In this document: one piece after another, positions 53,900 through 64,000 of the stretch | How the letters are laid out: every line of letters begins with the position of its first letter | How positions within the stretch are numbered: position 1 is the stretch's first letter | DNA from: Pomphorhynchus laevis | Taxonomy: Eukaryota > Acanthocephala > Palaeacanthocephala > Echinorhynchida > Pomphorhynchidae | Assembly (NCBI GenBank): GCA_012934845.2 | Contig: WNNJ02002217.1 | Location: forward strand, 1-64,000 | Length of the DNA stretch: 64,000 bases | Reading direction: 5' to 3' | Translations under genes and position numbers: made by a program | The notes under the pieces: model-generated | The model's database searches: none | What the model was told of the DNA's origin: nothing | What the model saw: the letters and a program-made list of their open reading frames with translations, nothing else

Positions 53900-54735
53900 C
53901 TCGATTGACAGACTCTGGCGAAGTGACCAGTTTTCCCGCATTTGTTACATGATACATTCTTTGCAGAACAAAGCGCTCGATTATGTCTCTCTCCTCCACA
54001 AAAGAAACATCAATTACATCTCGTGGTTTGTCTGATTATGCCAGTACAATTCGAATAATGTGACGTAGTATTAGGATCATCGACTGATAAAGGGTCGGAG
54101 ACATAATTGAGGCTACTCTGCCATTAGTGTCTAAATACTCAGACTCTGATTTGTGATAGAGTGACATACTTTGTTGTGCTGTTTGCAACGATTTGGCGAC
54201 ATTCAATGCTCGGCTCAAATTCATTTCATCACTTGCCAGCAGTCGTTGACGTATTTTGTCTGAACGAAGACCGCGGATAAATGAATCCCGTTTGTAATCC
54301 CTCCTGATTTCATCGGCTGTGAGTTTTTGAAATTACAGTCTCGTGCTAATAACCGGAGGGCCTGTACGAATGTATCGATATCTTCGTCGGACCGTTGAGT
54401 GCAGGTTGAGAGTAAACGTCGGGCTAGTACTTCGTTAGGTTTTTTACGTAGATGCGATCAAGTGTAGCGATAGCACTTGTAAAATCTGTCATGTCCTCGA
54501 CCAGTTCATACACATATGTCTCGATGCGCATCATGAGATGTTCTAGTTTATTTACGTCACCGGGAAGAGTAGTAATGTAATAATTGAAATTTCTTTTCCC
54601 TAGCTTATATTTCCTCTGAATTTCGGGGTCATCAGCAGAAGTATCGAATCGCTCAACTCGTACTGTTTGAGTTCTGTGGATCTGTGAGTTCAGGCTCTGA
54701 TCGAAATCCACACTTGATTGTTCCGGTGTACACAT
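53900..54735 (-). pseudogene. Gypsy-2 Gag and zinc knuckle
   Basis: Gag begins near 54735 (MCTPEQSSVDFDQSLNSQIH). A VERFDTSADDPEIQRKYKLG stretch and ATLDRIYVKNL follow, where gypsy-1 has LDELYLKPRN. After several breaks, 54036-54420 gives SRALNVAKSLQTAQQSMSLY. A CX2CX4HX4C knuckle, CNKCGKTGHFARVC, is at about 53910-53955. The reading frame is broken at least three times. Confidence 0.8.
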
Positions 54736-54756
54736 CTTTCAATGTGCTGAATAAAT

Positions 54757-54851
54757 TGTCGCATCGCAGATAATCAGCTAAACCAAAGAGGTTTTATTCA
54801 GCACATCTATAACAATAAAGTTAGTATCACATGTCAATTTCAAATACGTCA
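54757..54851 (-). repeat. Gypsy-2 5' LTR (95 bp)
   Basis: It begins TGTCGCATCGCAG and ends AAATACGTCA on plus, then the TSD GTTTT. The Gag start codon lies 22 bases downstream on the minus strand. The intervening bases should hold the primer-binding site, but I could not match a tRNA. Confidence 0.9.
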
Positions 54852-54856
54852 GTTTT

Positions 54857-54955
54857 AACCCAAATCGATCCTTAGTAATAACATTGTCAAGTCACGTAAC
54901 AGTTGGAGTGAAGCGGTTTGTTGTGGTTATGGAGTGGATGTTCTATATTTTATGA
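54857..54955 (+). pseudogene. LINE RT fragment, right of gypsy-2
   Basis: Plus translation gives NPNRSLVITLSSHVT and, in the next phase, SWSEAVCCGYGVDVLYF, which fits the RT region right after QHGF. It is the continuation of 47630-47869. Homology stops at about 54955. Confidence 0.6.
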
Positions 54956-54956
54956 A

Positions 54957-55343
54957 CTAAAACTATGCATAATCGAACGCAAATACAACGTAGACACGTG
55001 CTTGTTCATTATAGGACTTATCTTTAGCATGAGCATCACCCTCATTTATAGGCATCTGAGCACACACTGTTACAAATATATTGATGAAGTTCTCTACTAA
55101 TCTGTAAACATATTCAACTATATTTCTTAAAACGTATTAGTTGAAAGACAGCCCAATCTTTAGTCGTTTCGGCTGGTTTGTGATATATTAAAAAGACATC
55201 TCTGAGACTGCTTACTTGATAGCATCGGCATAATCTCTTTAAAATAATCACGTTCTATCCGGCTCATCCTTATTTTCTTCGGTAGGATATTTAATTTCTG
55301 TCGTTGATTGCTTTTTTAAAAGATACTTTACAGGATATCGTTT
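54957..55343. other. Sequence without recognised features
   Basis: I see no gene or repeat. Confidence 0.5.
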
Positions 55344-56497
55344 TATAAAGATTTATTTTTACGTGGCAAATGCGTGCGGCGAACTCACATCACCACTAAG
55401 AAAACAAAAACAAAAATCTAAATCATGTGTCGAGAAAGTGGGAACGGAGGAGATATTTGAATGTTATTAAGAATGGATCGCGGCGGACGTCGAGATTGAG
55501 CTGATTCCAGGCGAGGGGTCGGCGACAAGGAAGGATCGGAGACCGTAGTTGTTAGAGTAATTGGGCAAGTGATGTAATATGGAATGACGGGAACGCAGCT
55601 ATAAAGTATGGCGAGTGTCGTCTAAGAAGGGGAGGTTGATCAATGATTTAGAGCCGACAGCGATAAGACGAAACGTGATGATAAGAAAGCTGAGTTTAAT
55701 GCGGATGTAAGGAGACAAAATCACTCGAGCGGCGGAGTTGATGATGCGTTGTATGGGGTAGGATTATGGATTTTGGAGAATTCGGGAAAAGGTTGAGATA
55801 GTTATCGATTTTAGGGAAGAGAAGCGATGAAAGAAGAGGCATACAAGAACGGAAGTCGATAAAAGGGCGAATACGGCGGATGTCACGTAGAATTAAGGTA
55901 GACGAACGGACCTTGCCACAAACGAAGGGTTTAAGGGAAATGTGATCATCAAAATAAAAACCTATAAATGTGAGATTGTGAACTATTGGGATGATTGATG
56001 AGTTAAAAGATACCGGGAGGAGGAAATATGTTAGTTTGACGGGGATGATTCACACTATTTTGGACTTGTCGAGGTTTAAAACGAGATGAATATGGGAGAG
56101 ACGTTTGTAGATAGAATAAAGATAGTTGGCGTCGGAATTTGTGGTAATGCCGATATCGTGTATGTGATAGACGGGTTCATGAGCATAGATGACTCTGTCA
56201 TAGTCATATTGCATGACGTTAAGAAGTAAGGTTTTATAAACGGAGAGAGATCGCCAAGTAGAAGAGAGAAAATCAGGGGACCTAGGACTGAACCTTGTGG
56301 GACCCCACAAAAAATAGGGATGGGAGGGGAGGATGATAAATTAGAACTAACGCGAAAGGAACGGTCGGATAGATATGAGGCAAACCATGCTACAGAGGAG
56401 GGAGAAAAGCTGTAATCATAACGAAGTCGATAAAGTAGGATGGAGTGGTCGACGATGTCGAAGGCGGAGAATAGGTCGAGGGAGATCAGAACACTAT
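55344..56497 (-). mobile_element. LINE-A copy 5, 5'-truncated (minus)
   Basis: The 3' end is at about 55344 (AAAGATTTATTTTTACGTGG on plus). The sequence from about 55660 on is the duplicate of LINE-A copy 2, while 55344-55659 differs from it as separate family members do. The RT remnant frame 56050-56310 again has NVMQYDYDRVIYAHEP. Confidence 0.85.
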
Positions 56498-56519
56498 AAT
56501 GAGAACACTATATAGTTTG

Positions 56520-56739
56520 ATTTGTAACTGATTGAATTGACCTGCAACTGATTGAATTGATCTGCAACTGATTGAATTGATCTGCAACTGATTGAAATGT
56601 TCTGCAACTGATTGAAATGATCTGCAAATGATTGAATGAAAATACACCTGATTGAATTAATCTGCAACTGATTGAATTTATCTACAACTGATTGAATTTC
56701 TCTGCAATCGATTGAATTTCTCTGCAACTGAATGAATTG
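56520..56739. repeat. 20-bp minisatellite, duplicate of 32501-32720
   Basis: The same eleven units with the same variant order are present, so it was copied with the block and did not arise independently. Confidence 0.95.
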
Positions 56740-57229
56740 ATTGTGTATATTATCTCTCCAAACGTTTTTGAGATAACTTCACAAATCTGTAAGTATATAT
56801 TATAACCAAGACATTTTTTATAGTTTCAGAATAGAATGTTTAACACTGCTCCGATAGCTAATAAGCTTTAATTTTATACTCGTAAATGTGATAAAAAAAC
56901 TTGATTTTAATTACAAATAGACTTCTTTATTACACAAAAAAACCTAACTCATGGATTCGGTATATCGACGACATTTTCGTCTAATAAAATCACAACATAA
57001 ATGATCGACTAGTATTTGTAAAGTAGTTAAACTCGCTCAGCGAACTTTAATTCAGCCTTCAACTGGCAAAATCACGAACTTCATTTCTTGACATGCTTCT
57101 ATACAAAAATATAAAAAATTCAGCAGGAACCAAAATATGTGTAAAGTATATTACGGCGTGGAACTAAATTTGTTCGATACGCACGGAACTTTCCATACAA
57201 TGTCAGGCTGGAAATGCTTCACATGAAAA

Positions 57230-57490
57230 TTGTCAGCTTCACTTGGGATTTTCATGATTTGTGCCTTTTTGTGGAAGGTTTTACATAACCCTAGACACGT
57301 GCTGTATGATCTAATGGACATAAGACATGGCCGTGTATTGCGTGGGCATTCACTTTATTTGAGTAGAAAACGGATTATTTATTCAAAGACAATCCAGTTC
57401 AGCGAATCATCAACAAGTGGAATCGGTTGGATGGGGAGATTGTGGGGTGCAGTTCGTTAAAACAATTTAAACAAGCTCTTTTAGCAACTT
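57230..57490 (+). pseudogene. LINE ORF2 C-terminal remnant, duplicate
   Basis: It is identical to 33211-33470 apart from one residue (Thr to Ile in the GTGWMG region). Confidence 0.65.
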
Positions 57491-58109
57491 AATGTATTTT
57501 TTGGTTTTTATGTGATGCAACTACTACTGAGTTTCGTTCGCAATGCTGTCATGTAATATGTTTTCTGTCATGTAATAATACATAAATTAGATTGACTTGA
57601 TCTTTCATTCACGCTGCGAGCTTTTAATATTCCAAAATAAACTGTAAGTTAATTCAAAATGAATGCATCGAAGTGAAAAAGTTTTGATCTACGACAAAAA
57701 GTTACGAAAGGGAATTATCGAACTAATAAAACAGGATACCGGAGCGAGGATATACGTACCGTCAGATAATTGCACAATTAAATCATTCAAGAAGACATCC
57801 ACGAAATAAGCTACTTTGAATCAACGCAAATGATGAGATTGTTACGAATTTACAGCTGGAAGAAAATACCGCAATCTAAATTAATTTTATTTAAGAACTA
57901 CGAATTAGAATAAATTTTACTATGAATAATTATCATAATTTACGATGCATTTAAATAACTGTTAGCATTTATGTAATACGTTAATACCGTAGAAATTATT
58001 ATAAATTTAATTACATTTGATGAATGACAAGCACACAGTGGTAACGCAATTTGAATTTTCATCCATATATTTTTTCATATTTTTGGTTAATTTTAACTGA
58101 ACAGTAATG

Positions 58110-58335
58110 AAATATATATTATTATAGGAACGAAGAAGAAAATATCCTTTATTTGATTAAAATTCTATATTTCGATAGCTCCTGCTATCATCATCAGAAT
58201 TACAAAAAAAATGTTTTTTTGAACATTTTTTTGTAATCCTGATAAGGATAGCAGGAGCTATCGAAATATAGAATTTTAATCAAATAAAGGATATTTTCTT
58301 CTTCGTTCCTATAATAATATATATTTGAAATGCAA
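58110..58335. repeat. Long palindrome 3, duplicate copy
   Basis: It has the same arms, loop and motif differences between arms as 34091-34316. Confidence 0.88.
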
Positions 58336-58686
58336 GAAGATTGTGGATTTAGTATTTATTAGCAATGAAATATTAAATGAATAGTTTTGTGAATATCAAC
58401 ACTGAAATTATTTAACATTAAATTTAGGTCATTTATTTTGCTGTAAATTTAATTTTACATTAAACGTAATTGTCTAATTATTACCACAATAAACAACTGC
58501 CAGGTTATAAATCAAAGATCGAAAGCATCGAAAACATTTAGATATTTGTATACCGAATTTGCATATTTAATTTTAAATTGCTAATATTGTGTGGAGTCGT
58601 ATGCCAGATGAACAACTGTACGATTTTTTATTGATTCTAGACCTGTTCAATTGATTGAACATGTCTAATTTGAACTGAGCGTGTGT

Positions 58687-58754
58687 AATGTATGCGGATG
58701 ATCTTAAGATATGGCGAGCATTAACTGGCATTTTTGATACACAGGTGACACTTT
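58687..58754 (+). pseudogene. LINE RT scrap with YADD box, duplicate
   Basis: Translation again gives MYADDLKIWRALTGIFD, as at 34668-34735. Confidence 0.6.
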
Positions 58755-58819
58755 CGATAGTGATTTTTATTCAAAAAAAAGATTTATTTTAATGTGGCAA
58801 ATGCGTGCCAGTGCACGCT

Positions 58820-59690
58820 TACATGACCACAACAAAACAAAAATGTAAATCATGTGTCGAGAAGGTGTGAACGGAGGAGGTTTTTGAATATGATAAAGGA
58901 GGGGGCGCGGCGGACGTCGAGAGGGAAGTTGATTCCAGGCGAGTGAGGCGGCGACGAGGAAGGATCGGAGACCGTAGTTGTTGGAGTAATTAGGAACGTA
59001 AAGTAAGAGGGTATGACGGGAACGCAGCGATAGCGAGGTGGGGCGAGTGTCGTCTAAGAAAGGAAGGTTGATGAACGATGGGGAGCCGACAGCGATGAGA
59101 CGAAAGGTAACGAGAAGAAGGCGGAGTTTGATGCGAATGTGGATGGTGGGCCAGGAGAGTTGGGCAAAATATGTGGATGTGTGGTCGAAGCGACGGAGAC
59201 GAAAGAGCACTCGAACGGCGGTGCTGATTATTCGTTGTAGGGGTAGGATGATGGATTTTGGAGAATTGGCGAAAAGGCTAAGGCAGTAATCGATTTTAGG
59301 GAAAAGAAGCGATGAAAGAAGAGACATACAAGAACGGAAGTCGATAAGGGGGCGGATACGGCGGATATCACGGAGAATTAAGTTAGATGAGCGGACCTTG
59401 TCACGGACGAAGGGTTTAAGGGAAAGGTGATCATCGAAATGGAAGACTAAGAAAGTAAGATTGTGGACCATGGGGATGATTGATGAGGCAAAATATACAG
59501 TGGGAGGAGATATGTTTGGTTTACGGGGGAGGATCCACATTATTTTGGACTTTTCGGGGTTTAGAACGAGATGGAGATTGGAGAGACGTTTGTAGATAGA
59601 AGAAAGACAGTTGGAGGCAGAAATGCCGATATCGTGTATGCGATGTGCGGGTGCATGAGCATAGATTAGAATGTCATCGGCGTATTGCAT
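58820..59690 (-). pseudogene. LINE-A copy 6: RT core to C-terminal region
   Basis: The 307-codon frame (58767-59690) starts MQYADDILIYAHAPAHRI, with YADD at residues 3-6. It continues LNPEKSKIMWILPRKP, LVFHFDDHLSLKPFVRDKVR, SPKSIILPLQRIISTAVRVL and RLIAVGSPSFINLPFLDDTR. A phase change near 58930 alters the last residues. The motif before YADD lies upstream in other phases. Confidence 0.9.
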
Positions 59691-60710
59691 GACCTTAAAG
59701 GAGTAAGGTTTGATAAACGGAGAGAGATCGCCAAGCAGAAGAGAGAAAATCAGGGGACCTGGGACAGAACCTTGTGGGACCCCGCAAAATTAGGGATGAG
59801 AGGGGAGAATGATGAATTAGAACATACGCGAAAGAACGGTCGGATAGATATGAGGGAAACCATGCTACTGAGGAGGAAGAAAAGTCGTGCTCATAATGAA
59901 GGCGAGAAAGGAGGACGGATTGGTCAACAATGTCGAAGGCGGAGGAGAGGTTGAGGGAGATGAGAACACTATATAGAGCCTGTCTAGAGAAATGAGTAAG
60001 TCGTTGTAAACTTTCATGCAGGCGATTTCTGTTGAGTGATTAGAGCGAAACCGGATTGGAAAGGAGGGTACAGATTGGATGAGGAAAGATAAGCGTTGAT
60101 CTGTATTAAGATGAGGCGTTCTAAGAGCTTAGAAAGAGTAGGGAGTAGTGAAATGGGGCGATAGCTAGAAGGAAGGGAGGGGTCGAGCGATTGTTTCTGA
60201 AGGAGGGGACGAACGATTGCGGATTTCCAGTGTGAAGGGAATATACGACTGCGGATAGACGAGTTAAACAAGGTTGTGAGAAATGGGGATATCGATGATC
60301 ATATGGATTTACGTATGTGGGTAAGCAGGAGATCGGCAGGTGAGGTTTTGTTGGGCAAGGACATGAGGACAGATGATACTTCTGTAGGTGAGACAGGGAG
60401 AAGATGAAAGAGTTCCGGGAGTTTGGAGCTAGGCGGGGCCGAGTGGGATAGAATGAAGCCCGGGGTGTGAGTGAGCAACATGGATACTTTGTGTGGAGAA
60501 ATGACGAATAATTATGGGGATTGATGTTGCAAGGCGAAGAGGAGCGAGAAAGTATTGAGTCAAAGGTATGCCAGAGAGTCTTAGAGTTGAATGAAGTGAT
60601 GATTTTATGCAGTTAGAAGGAGTTGAATTTGGTACGTAGTAGGTTGAGATGAGGCCGGCGAAGAGCAAGATAGGAATCACGGAAATACGGAGTAATCGAG
60701 CGGAAATCAC
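59691..60710 (-). pseudogene. LINE-A copy 6: linker and RT N-terminal part
   Basis: Pieces are 60429-60710 (RLLRISVIPILLFAG and a linker remnant), 60299-60481 (LPELFHLLPVSPTEVSSVLM, SLPNKTSPADLLLTH) and 60014-60271 (FPSHWKSAIVRPLLQKQSLD, SYRPISLLPTLSKLLERLIL). Motif A would lie at about 59915-59965 (LNLSSAFDIVDQSVLLS in frame). Three phases are used. Confidence 0.85.
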
Positions 60711-60954
60711 GTCTGAGAGAGCGGTGATAGACTCTCAAAGCATGTCGAAGTCGACGCTTTAAGAGTAGGCATTAGATTCCAAACCATGGCACACGATGCA
60801 ATCGACGGTGTGTTGATCCTTTGAGGGCAAGATAAGATCGAGAGTGGATGTGAGTTAAGAGTCGAAAAGAAAGGTGAGATCGTGACGAGAGGAATATGTT
60901 ATTGTGTGATAGGATAAAGACGATTTGAGTAAGGCAGAGCGAAGAAGGAAGAGG

Positions 60955-61729
60955 TCAAGATTCTCCAAGGGTGACGTAGGATTGTAGGTGTGTGAGGAGG
61001 GTGTTATTGTGTGTGAGATCAAGGGTGACGAGAAAGTGATCGTATAGACCAGGATCGAAGATGGACATTGAGGTGTAGGGCAGCAAAATGATCAGGGCCA
61101 ACAATGATGTCGAGTTCCCCGCCAAGGATATGTGTGGGGGCAGTGGAGATGGGTTTGTAGTTATAGTTGGATAGAATGTTGATGAACTGGATGGACTCGG
61201 TGGAAGAGAAGCGGTCGAGGCGCATGTTGAAGTCGCATAGAACGATTGAAAAGATGGAGGACAAAGAACAGTGGGACAGGAGGTCACCGAGTTAGGTAAA
61301 AAATGAGGAGGTAGGAGCAGATGAACCAGGACGGTATACAATGGCGAGATGTAGAGTGATCGGGTTATTGAGCAGTTCAAAAGAGCAAGGACTGAAAAGG
61401 GAAGTGATTATGCGAATAGATGCGGTGTGACAGGCGAATGCGACAATGCCGCCATGATTAGAGAATTTAGAAGGATATGAGCTGAGGGGGCGAGCGGATT
61501 CGACTAGTGAGCAACCGGCAGAGAGCAAACGGCGGATGGAGAGGTCGTCAGAATCGAAGTGCCAGGATTCGGTGACGCAGAAAAAATCGATGGATTGCTT
61601 GGTGAATAGGTTGAGGATGATATCGGATTTATTGAGAATAGATCCAGTATTGAGGAGGCCGAGGCCCAAACCCTGTGTGGTGGTGATAGGGGCTAGTGGA
61701 GAAGGCACATAGGGGAGATAAAGCGCCAT
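60955..61729 (-). pseudogene. LINE-A copy 6: APE endonuclease
   Basis: Frame 61292-61729 has LLNTGSILNKSDIILNLF, FFCVTESWHFDSDDLSIRRL (catalytic Glu), NHGGIVAFACHTAS and LAIVYRPGSSAPTSSFF. Frames 61019-61264 and 60955-61380 then give SIVLCDFNMRLDRFS, where GDFN has become CDFN, and the GLYDHFLVTLDL end, where SDH reads YDH. These changes add to the frameshifts in inactivating the domain. Confidence 0.88.
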
Positions 61730-62568
61730 CGAATTGTGGGGCGGGTGCGGACAACTTAAAAATTTCTGTCGATGTTTCGGATGAAGAGAGATGTTTCGCC
61801 GTTTTCCTCGCGACGGCGTTTTTCGATGCGGGCAGAAGAGAGTTTAGCAATTTCGGAAGGGTTGCGATCGGCAAAATGCGAGTGGCTGAAGAGGACATGA
61901 ATTCGAATCGTTGGGAAAGGACTGAAGACGCGTGAGAGCAATGCTTGAAAACAATTTTTAGGAGAGGGGGCTGGGAAGGATTAGATTGAGAAGATTTATT
62001 TAGGCGGATGAATGCGACAGGAGAGATGATGAAAAAGGATGGTTTATCCGCAGAAACAAGAGACGAGAGGATGGATCTGAATGCGGAAACATCGTGGTCG
62101 AGACGTGCTTGTGGAGATAAATAGGTGGAATGAGTGAAATTAGTAACGATAACGCAATGATCGTAAGAAGGAAAGCGTTTCCGTAAAGGAGGATAAGTAA
62201 CGTGCGTTGGTGAGATCATGATAGGAGAGCTTAGAATTGAGGATATTAAGGGAGTAGGTTTAACAGCTGAAGACAAGGAGGATTTTGATAATATAGAGGA
62301 GGGTGAGCGATGTGATGAAAGGTTATGAGTGGAAGGATTGTGGAGGTTGGTGGAGGTGATTTTGATTGAGGGATGTTAGTTATTGAAAAACGAGACAAGG
62401 GAAGATACGGGGGGTGTCGGGAAGTGAAGGACATGGGATTAGAAGTGCATGTGGTGACAGGATCAGTGGGTTGACAAAGGACATCAGAAACGACTGGGGT
62501 GGTTTGAGTGGACACGTTGGAGGTTGATATGTTCTTATGGGAGAGGTCGCGTATGAGTTTGGTGGCAC
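61629..62568 (-). pseudogene. LINE-A ORF1 remnant
   Basis: Minus frames 61629-62276 (215 codons) and 62246-62515 lie 5' of the endonuclease, where ORF1 belongs. They encode a Ser/Pro-rich protein: SSILSSPIMISPTHVTYPPL, KRFPSYDHCVIVTNFTHSTY and KPSFFIISPVAFIRLNKSSQ. The C-terminal part runs straight toward the endonuclease. No zinc knuckle or RRM could be identified with confidence, so the ORF1 assignment rests on position and orientation. Confidence 0.65.
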
Positions 62569-62643
62569 AAAAGCTTGGTACGTTTAGATAGGTTTCCTCC
62601 TAAGAGATGTGAATGAGTAGCTCTTTATGTCCAGAAGAGGAGC

Positions 62644-63600
62644 GTGATTAGCAACATAGTGAGATATTCGAATAATAGAGGAACATTCGAGTGCCTTATA
62701 GTTGATTTAATTATATCCAACCTTCGCGTTTCGTTTGGAGTTTTTTATCGAACACCAAAATCTGATATTTTAAATAATGAACTAATGCGCATTCTAGCTA
62801 GAGAATGTAGTACTAATAATCATTCTTTCTTTTTAGTTAGTGATTTAATTTACCGACCTTGGTGGTCGACGAAGAAGGCGACAACATTCTTAATAACTGC
62901 TTCCCTTGCGATAAGAAGCTATGTGAGTTCCCCGTAGGTGACCTATCACTCATTCAGCAAGTATCCGCGCCTACCAGATTTGCTACTGGTTATTGTTCAT
63001 TTATGCTAGATCTTGAATTTTCTCAAAGAGATGGTCAGGTGATCACACATACGGCTCAGTAGGTCCTGTTTCTTCCTTGTACAGTGTCAAGTCATGTAGA
63101 ATTATTTCGACTAATCAAATTCGTAATCTTGTCATACTTTTGTAATCGACACTAAAAACTAAGATGGACACTGATATACGTGCAGTTCGGCAAGAAAGAT
63201 GTTTTATCTGATTAAAAACCGCTTTATGTCAGTATCTCCACTCTGCTTTGTTCGACTATACAACTCGCTTGTTCGTCCTCACATCGAATATGCCATCTAA
63301 GTGTTGTTCCCTTCCACGACTGTGCGATCTCTCAAGTAACTTAACTTCTTGCATAGATTGATCGAGAACAGGCAGCCACTTAATATTCGAAATCGCGTAT
63401 GTAAGTTATCCCGTTCAAATTCCGAACTCATTGCAAGCTATAGATATGTCAGAAATCTTTGTTTTATATTAAATGCTTCAAAACACGATAAATTTGAATC
63501 TGCAATCATTAGCGGTTTCAAACGCAATCCCAAATTATTCTGGTCCTATGTTCGACGGAACAGAACGCTTAATACTTAAATCAAAATTGTACACACATGA
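62644..63600 (+). pseudogene. LINE-B fragments in scrambled order
   Basis: Three LINE-B parts follow one another on plus. First is endonuclease (62644-63062: NLRVSFGVFYRTPKSDI, then a decayed SDFN region and LSLIQQVSAPTRFATGY). Second is a post-RT piece near 63190-63340 (SPLCFVRLYNSLVRPHIEYA). Third is the pre-RT linker (63349-63579: RYVRNLCFILNASKHDKFES, NPKLFWSYVRRNRTLNT). In an intact ORF2 the linker would precede the post-RT piece. The RT core is missing. Confidence 0.75.
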
Positions 63601-63602
63601 GA

Positions 63603-63954
63603 AAAAAAAAGATTTATTTTAACGTGGCAAATGCGTACCAGCGCACGCTTACATGACCACAACAAAACAAGACTGTGAATCAGGTGTCGAGAAGGTGTGA
63701 GCGGATGAGGTGTTTGAATATGATAAAGGAGGGGGCGCGGCGGACGTCGAGAGGGAGTTGATTCCAGGCGAGTGAGGCGGCGACGAGGAAGGATCGGAGA
63801 CCGTAGTTGTTGGAGTAATTAGGAACGTGGAGTAAGAGGGTATGACAGGAACGAAGCGATAGCGAGGTGGGGCGAGTATCGTCTAAGAAAGGAAGGTTGA
63901 TGAACGATGGGGAGCCGACAGCGATGAGACGAAAGGTAACGAGAAGAAGGCGGA
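63603..63954 (-). mobile_element. LINE-A copy 7, 3' end only (minus)
   Basis: The 3' end starts at about 63603 (AAAAAAAGATTTATTTTAAC), followed by the LINE-A C-terminal coding region as in copies 3 and 6. Homology breaks at about 63954. The copy truncates the LINE-B fragment at NRTLNT. The last 46 bases of the window are unassigned. Confidence 0.82.
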
Positions 63955-64000
63955 GAATGTGAAGGTCCAGTCACAAGTAAAAATGGCATTGCTGAAAGTC

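Larger units (their letters stand above)
47870..54851 (-). mobile_element. Gypsy-2, Ty3/gypsy LTR retrotransposon (minus), with LINE-A inside
   Basis: LTRs of 98 and 95 bases (47870-47967; 54757-54851) start TGTCG and end ACGTCA on plus and are flanked by the TSD GTTTT (47865-47869; 54852-54856). Right to left on minus the order is Gag, zinc knuckle, protease, RT, RNase H and integrase. A purine tract GACTGGGGAAGTA abuts the 3' LTR. LINE-A copy 4 interrupts the RT. Confidence 0.92.
55660..59757 (+). repeat. 4.1-kb block, copy 2 of the duplication
   Basis: It matches 31640-35740 at an offset of 24,019-24,020 bases. Differences include one A-run length change near 56893 and isolated substitutions such as 57422 (T for C at 33403). 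Beyond 59757 the two copies diverge in different LINE-A contexts. Confidence 0.92.
58781..62635 (-). mobile_element. LINE-A copy 6, near full length (minus)
   Basis: About 3.85 kb on minus runs from ORF1 (near 62515) through endonuclease and RT to the 3' end at 58781 (AAAAAAAAGATTTATTTTAA). It is the only copy with ORF1. The part below 59757 is in the duplicated block. Confidence 0.9.

Noticed and set aside
61696-61935. 79-codon plus frame
   Set aside because: It is antisense to LINE-A ORF1.

Overview
This window is animal (invertebrate) genomic DNA made almost entirely of decayed transposable elements. No intact host gene, tRNA, rRNA or bacterial-style operon was recognised. The evidence is AT-rich non-coding DNA, reverse transcriptases of several eukaryotic non-LTR families, Ty1/copia and Ty3/gypsy elements with LTRs and target-site duplications (TSDs), a hAT and a Merlin DNA transposon, and a tRNA-like SINE. 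The RTE element looks most like those I know from nematodes, but the species cannot be fixed from this sequence.

Layout. 1-9.8 kb: AT-rich non-coding DNA with small tandem repeats and two long palindromes. 9.8-11.9 kb: LINE 3' debris, plus the tail of a reverse transcriptase with a restriction-endonuclease-like domain. 12-14.1 kb: LINE-B copy 1 (minus). 14.2-15.9 kb: SINE-like pieces, a hairpin and a gypsy RNase H fragment. 15.9-31.3 kb: a nested stack. LINE-A (plus) is split by gypsy-1 (17867-21676, TSD CGTAC) and by a copia element (21717-30588, TSD ATATC). The copia 5' LTR is split by an RTE LINE (21788-24898) and its integrase by a Merlin transposon (26680-27916). 31.3-35.9 kb: LINE-A fragments around a 20-bp minisatellite, a LINE tail and a third palindrome. 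About 4.1 kb of this is repeated nearly identically 24.02 kb downstream (55.66-59.76 kb). 35.9-37.9 kb: LINE debris with an ORF1 zinc-knuckle gene. 38.6-43.5 kb: LINE-B copy 2 (minus), split by a hAT transposon (39636-41891). 43.5-46.7 kb: a second endonuclease-domain reverse transcriptase, a minisatellite, and a duplicate of its 3' end. 46.7-47.3 kb: a fourth palindrome. 47.6-55 kb: a LINE fragment split by gypsy-2 (47870-54851, TSD GTTTT), itself split by the best LINE-A copy (49937-52870). 55.3-62.6 kb: duplicated block and a near full-length LINE-A (minus). 62.6-64 kb: scrambled LINE-B pieces and another LINE-A 3' end.

LINE-A and LINE-B are labels used only here. LINE-A is a CR1/L2-like non-LTR element with ORF1, an APE endonuclease and an RT; its 3' end is a conserved hairpin-like tail. 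LINE-B is a second APE/RT family with an FADD RT box.

The most interesting non-gene signal is a set of four unrelated-looking long palindromes. Each has arms containing CTGANGA (or a one-base variant), one extra base, a short stem-loop and GAAAY. This resembles a hammerhead ribozyme core or the terminal repeat of Penelope-like elements and is not explained by any coding feature. Every protein-coding element is broken by frameshifts or stops, and the copia RT has lost all three catalytic aspartates, so this region is a graveyard. The near-identity of the two 4.1-kb blocks nevertheless points to recent rearrangement, gene conversion or an assembly duplication.
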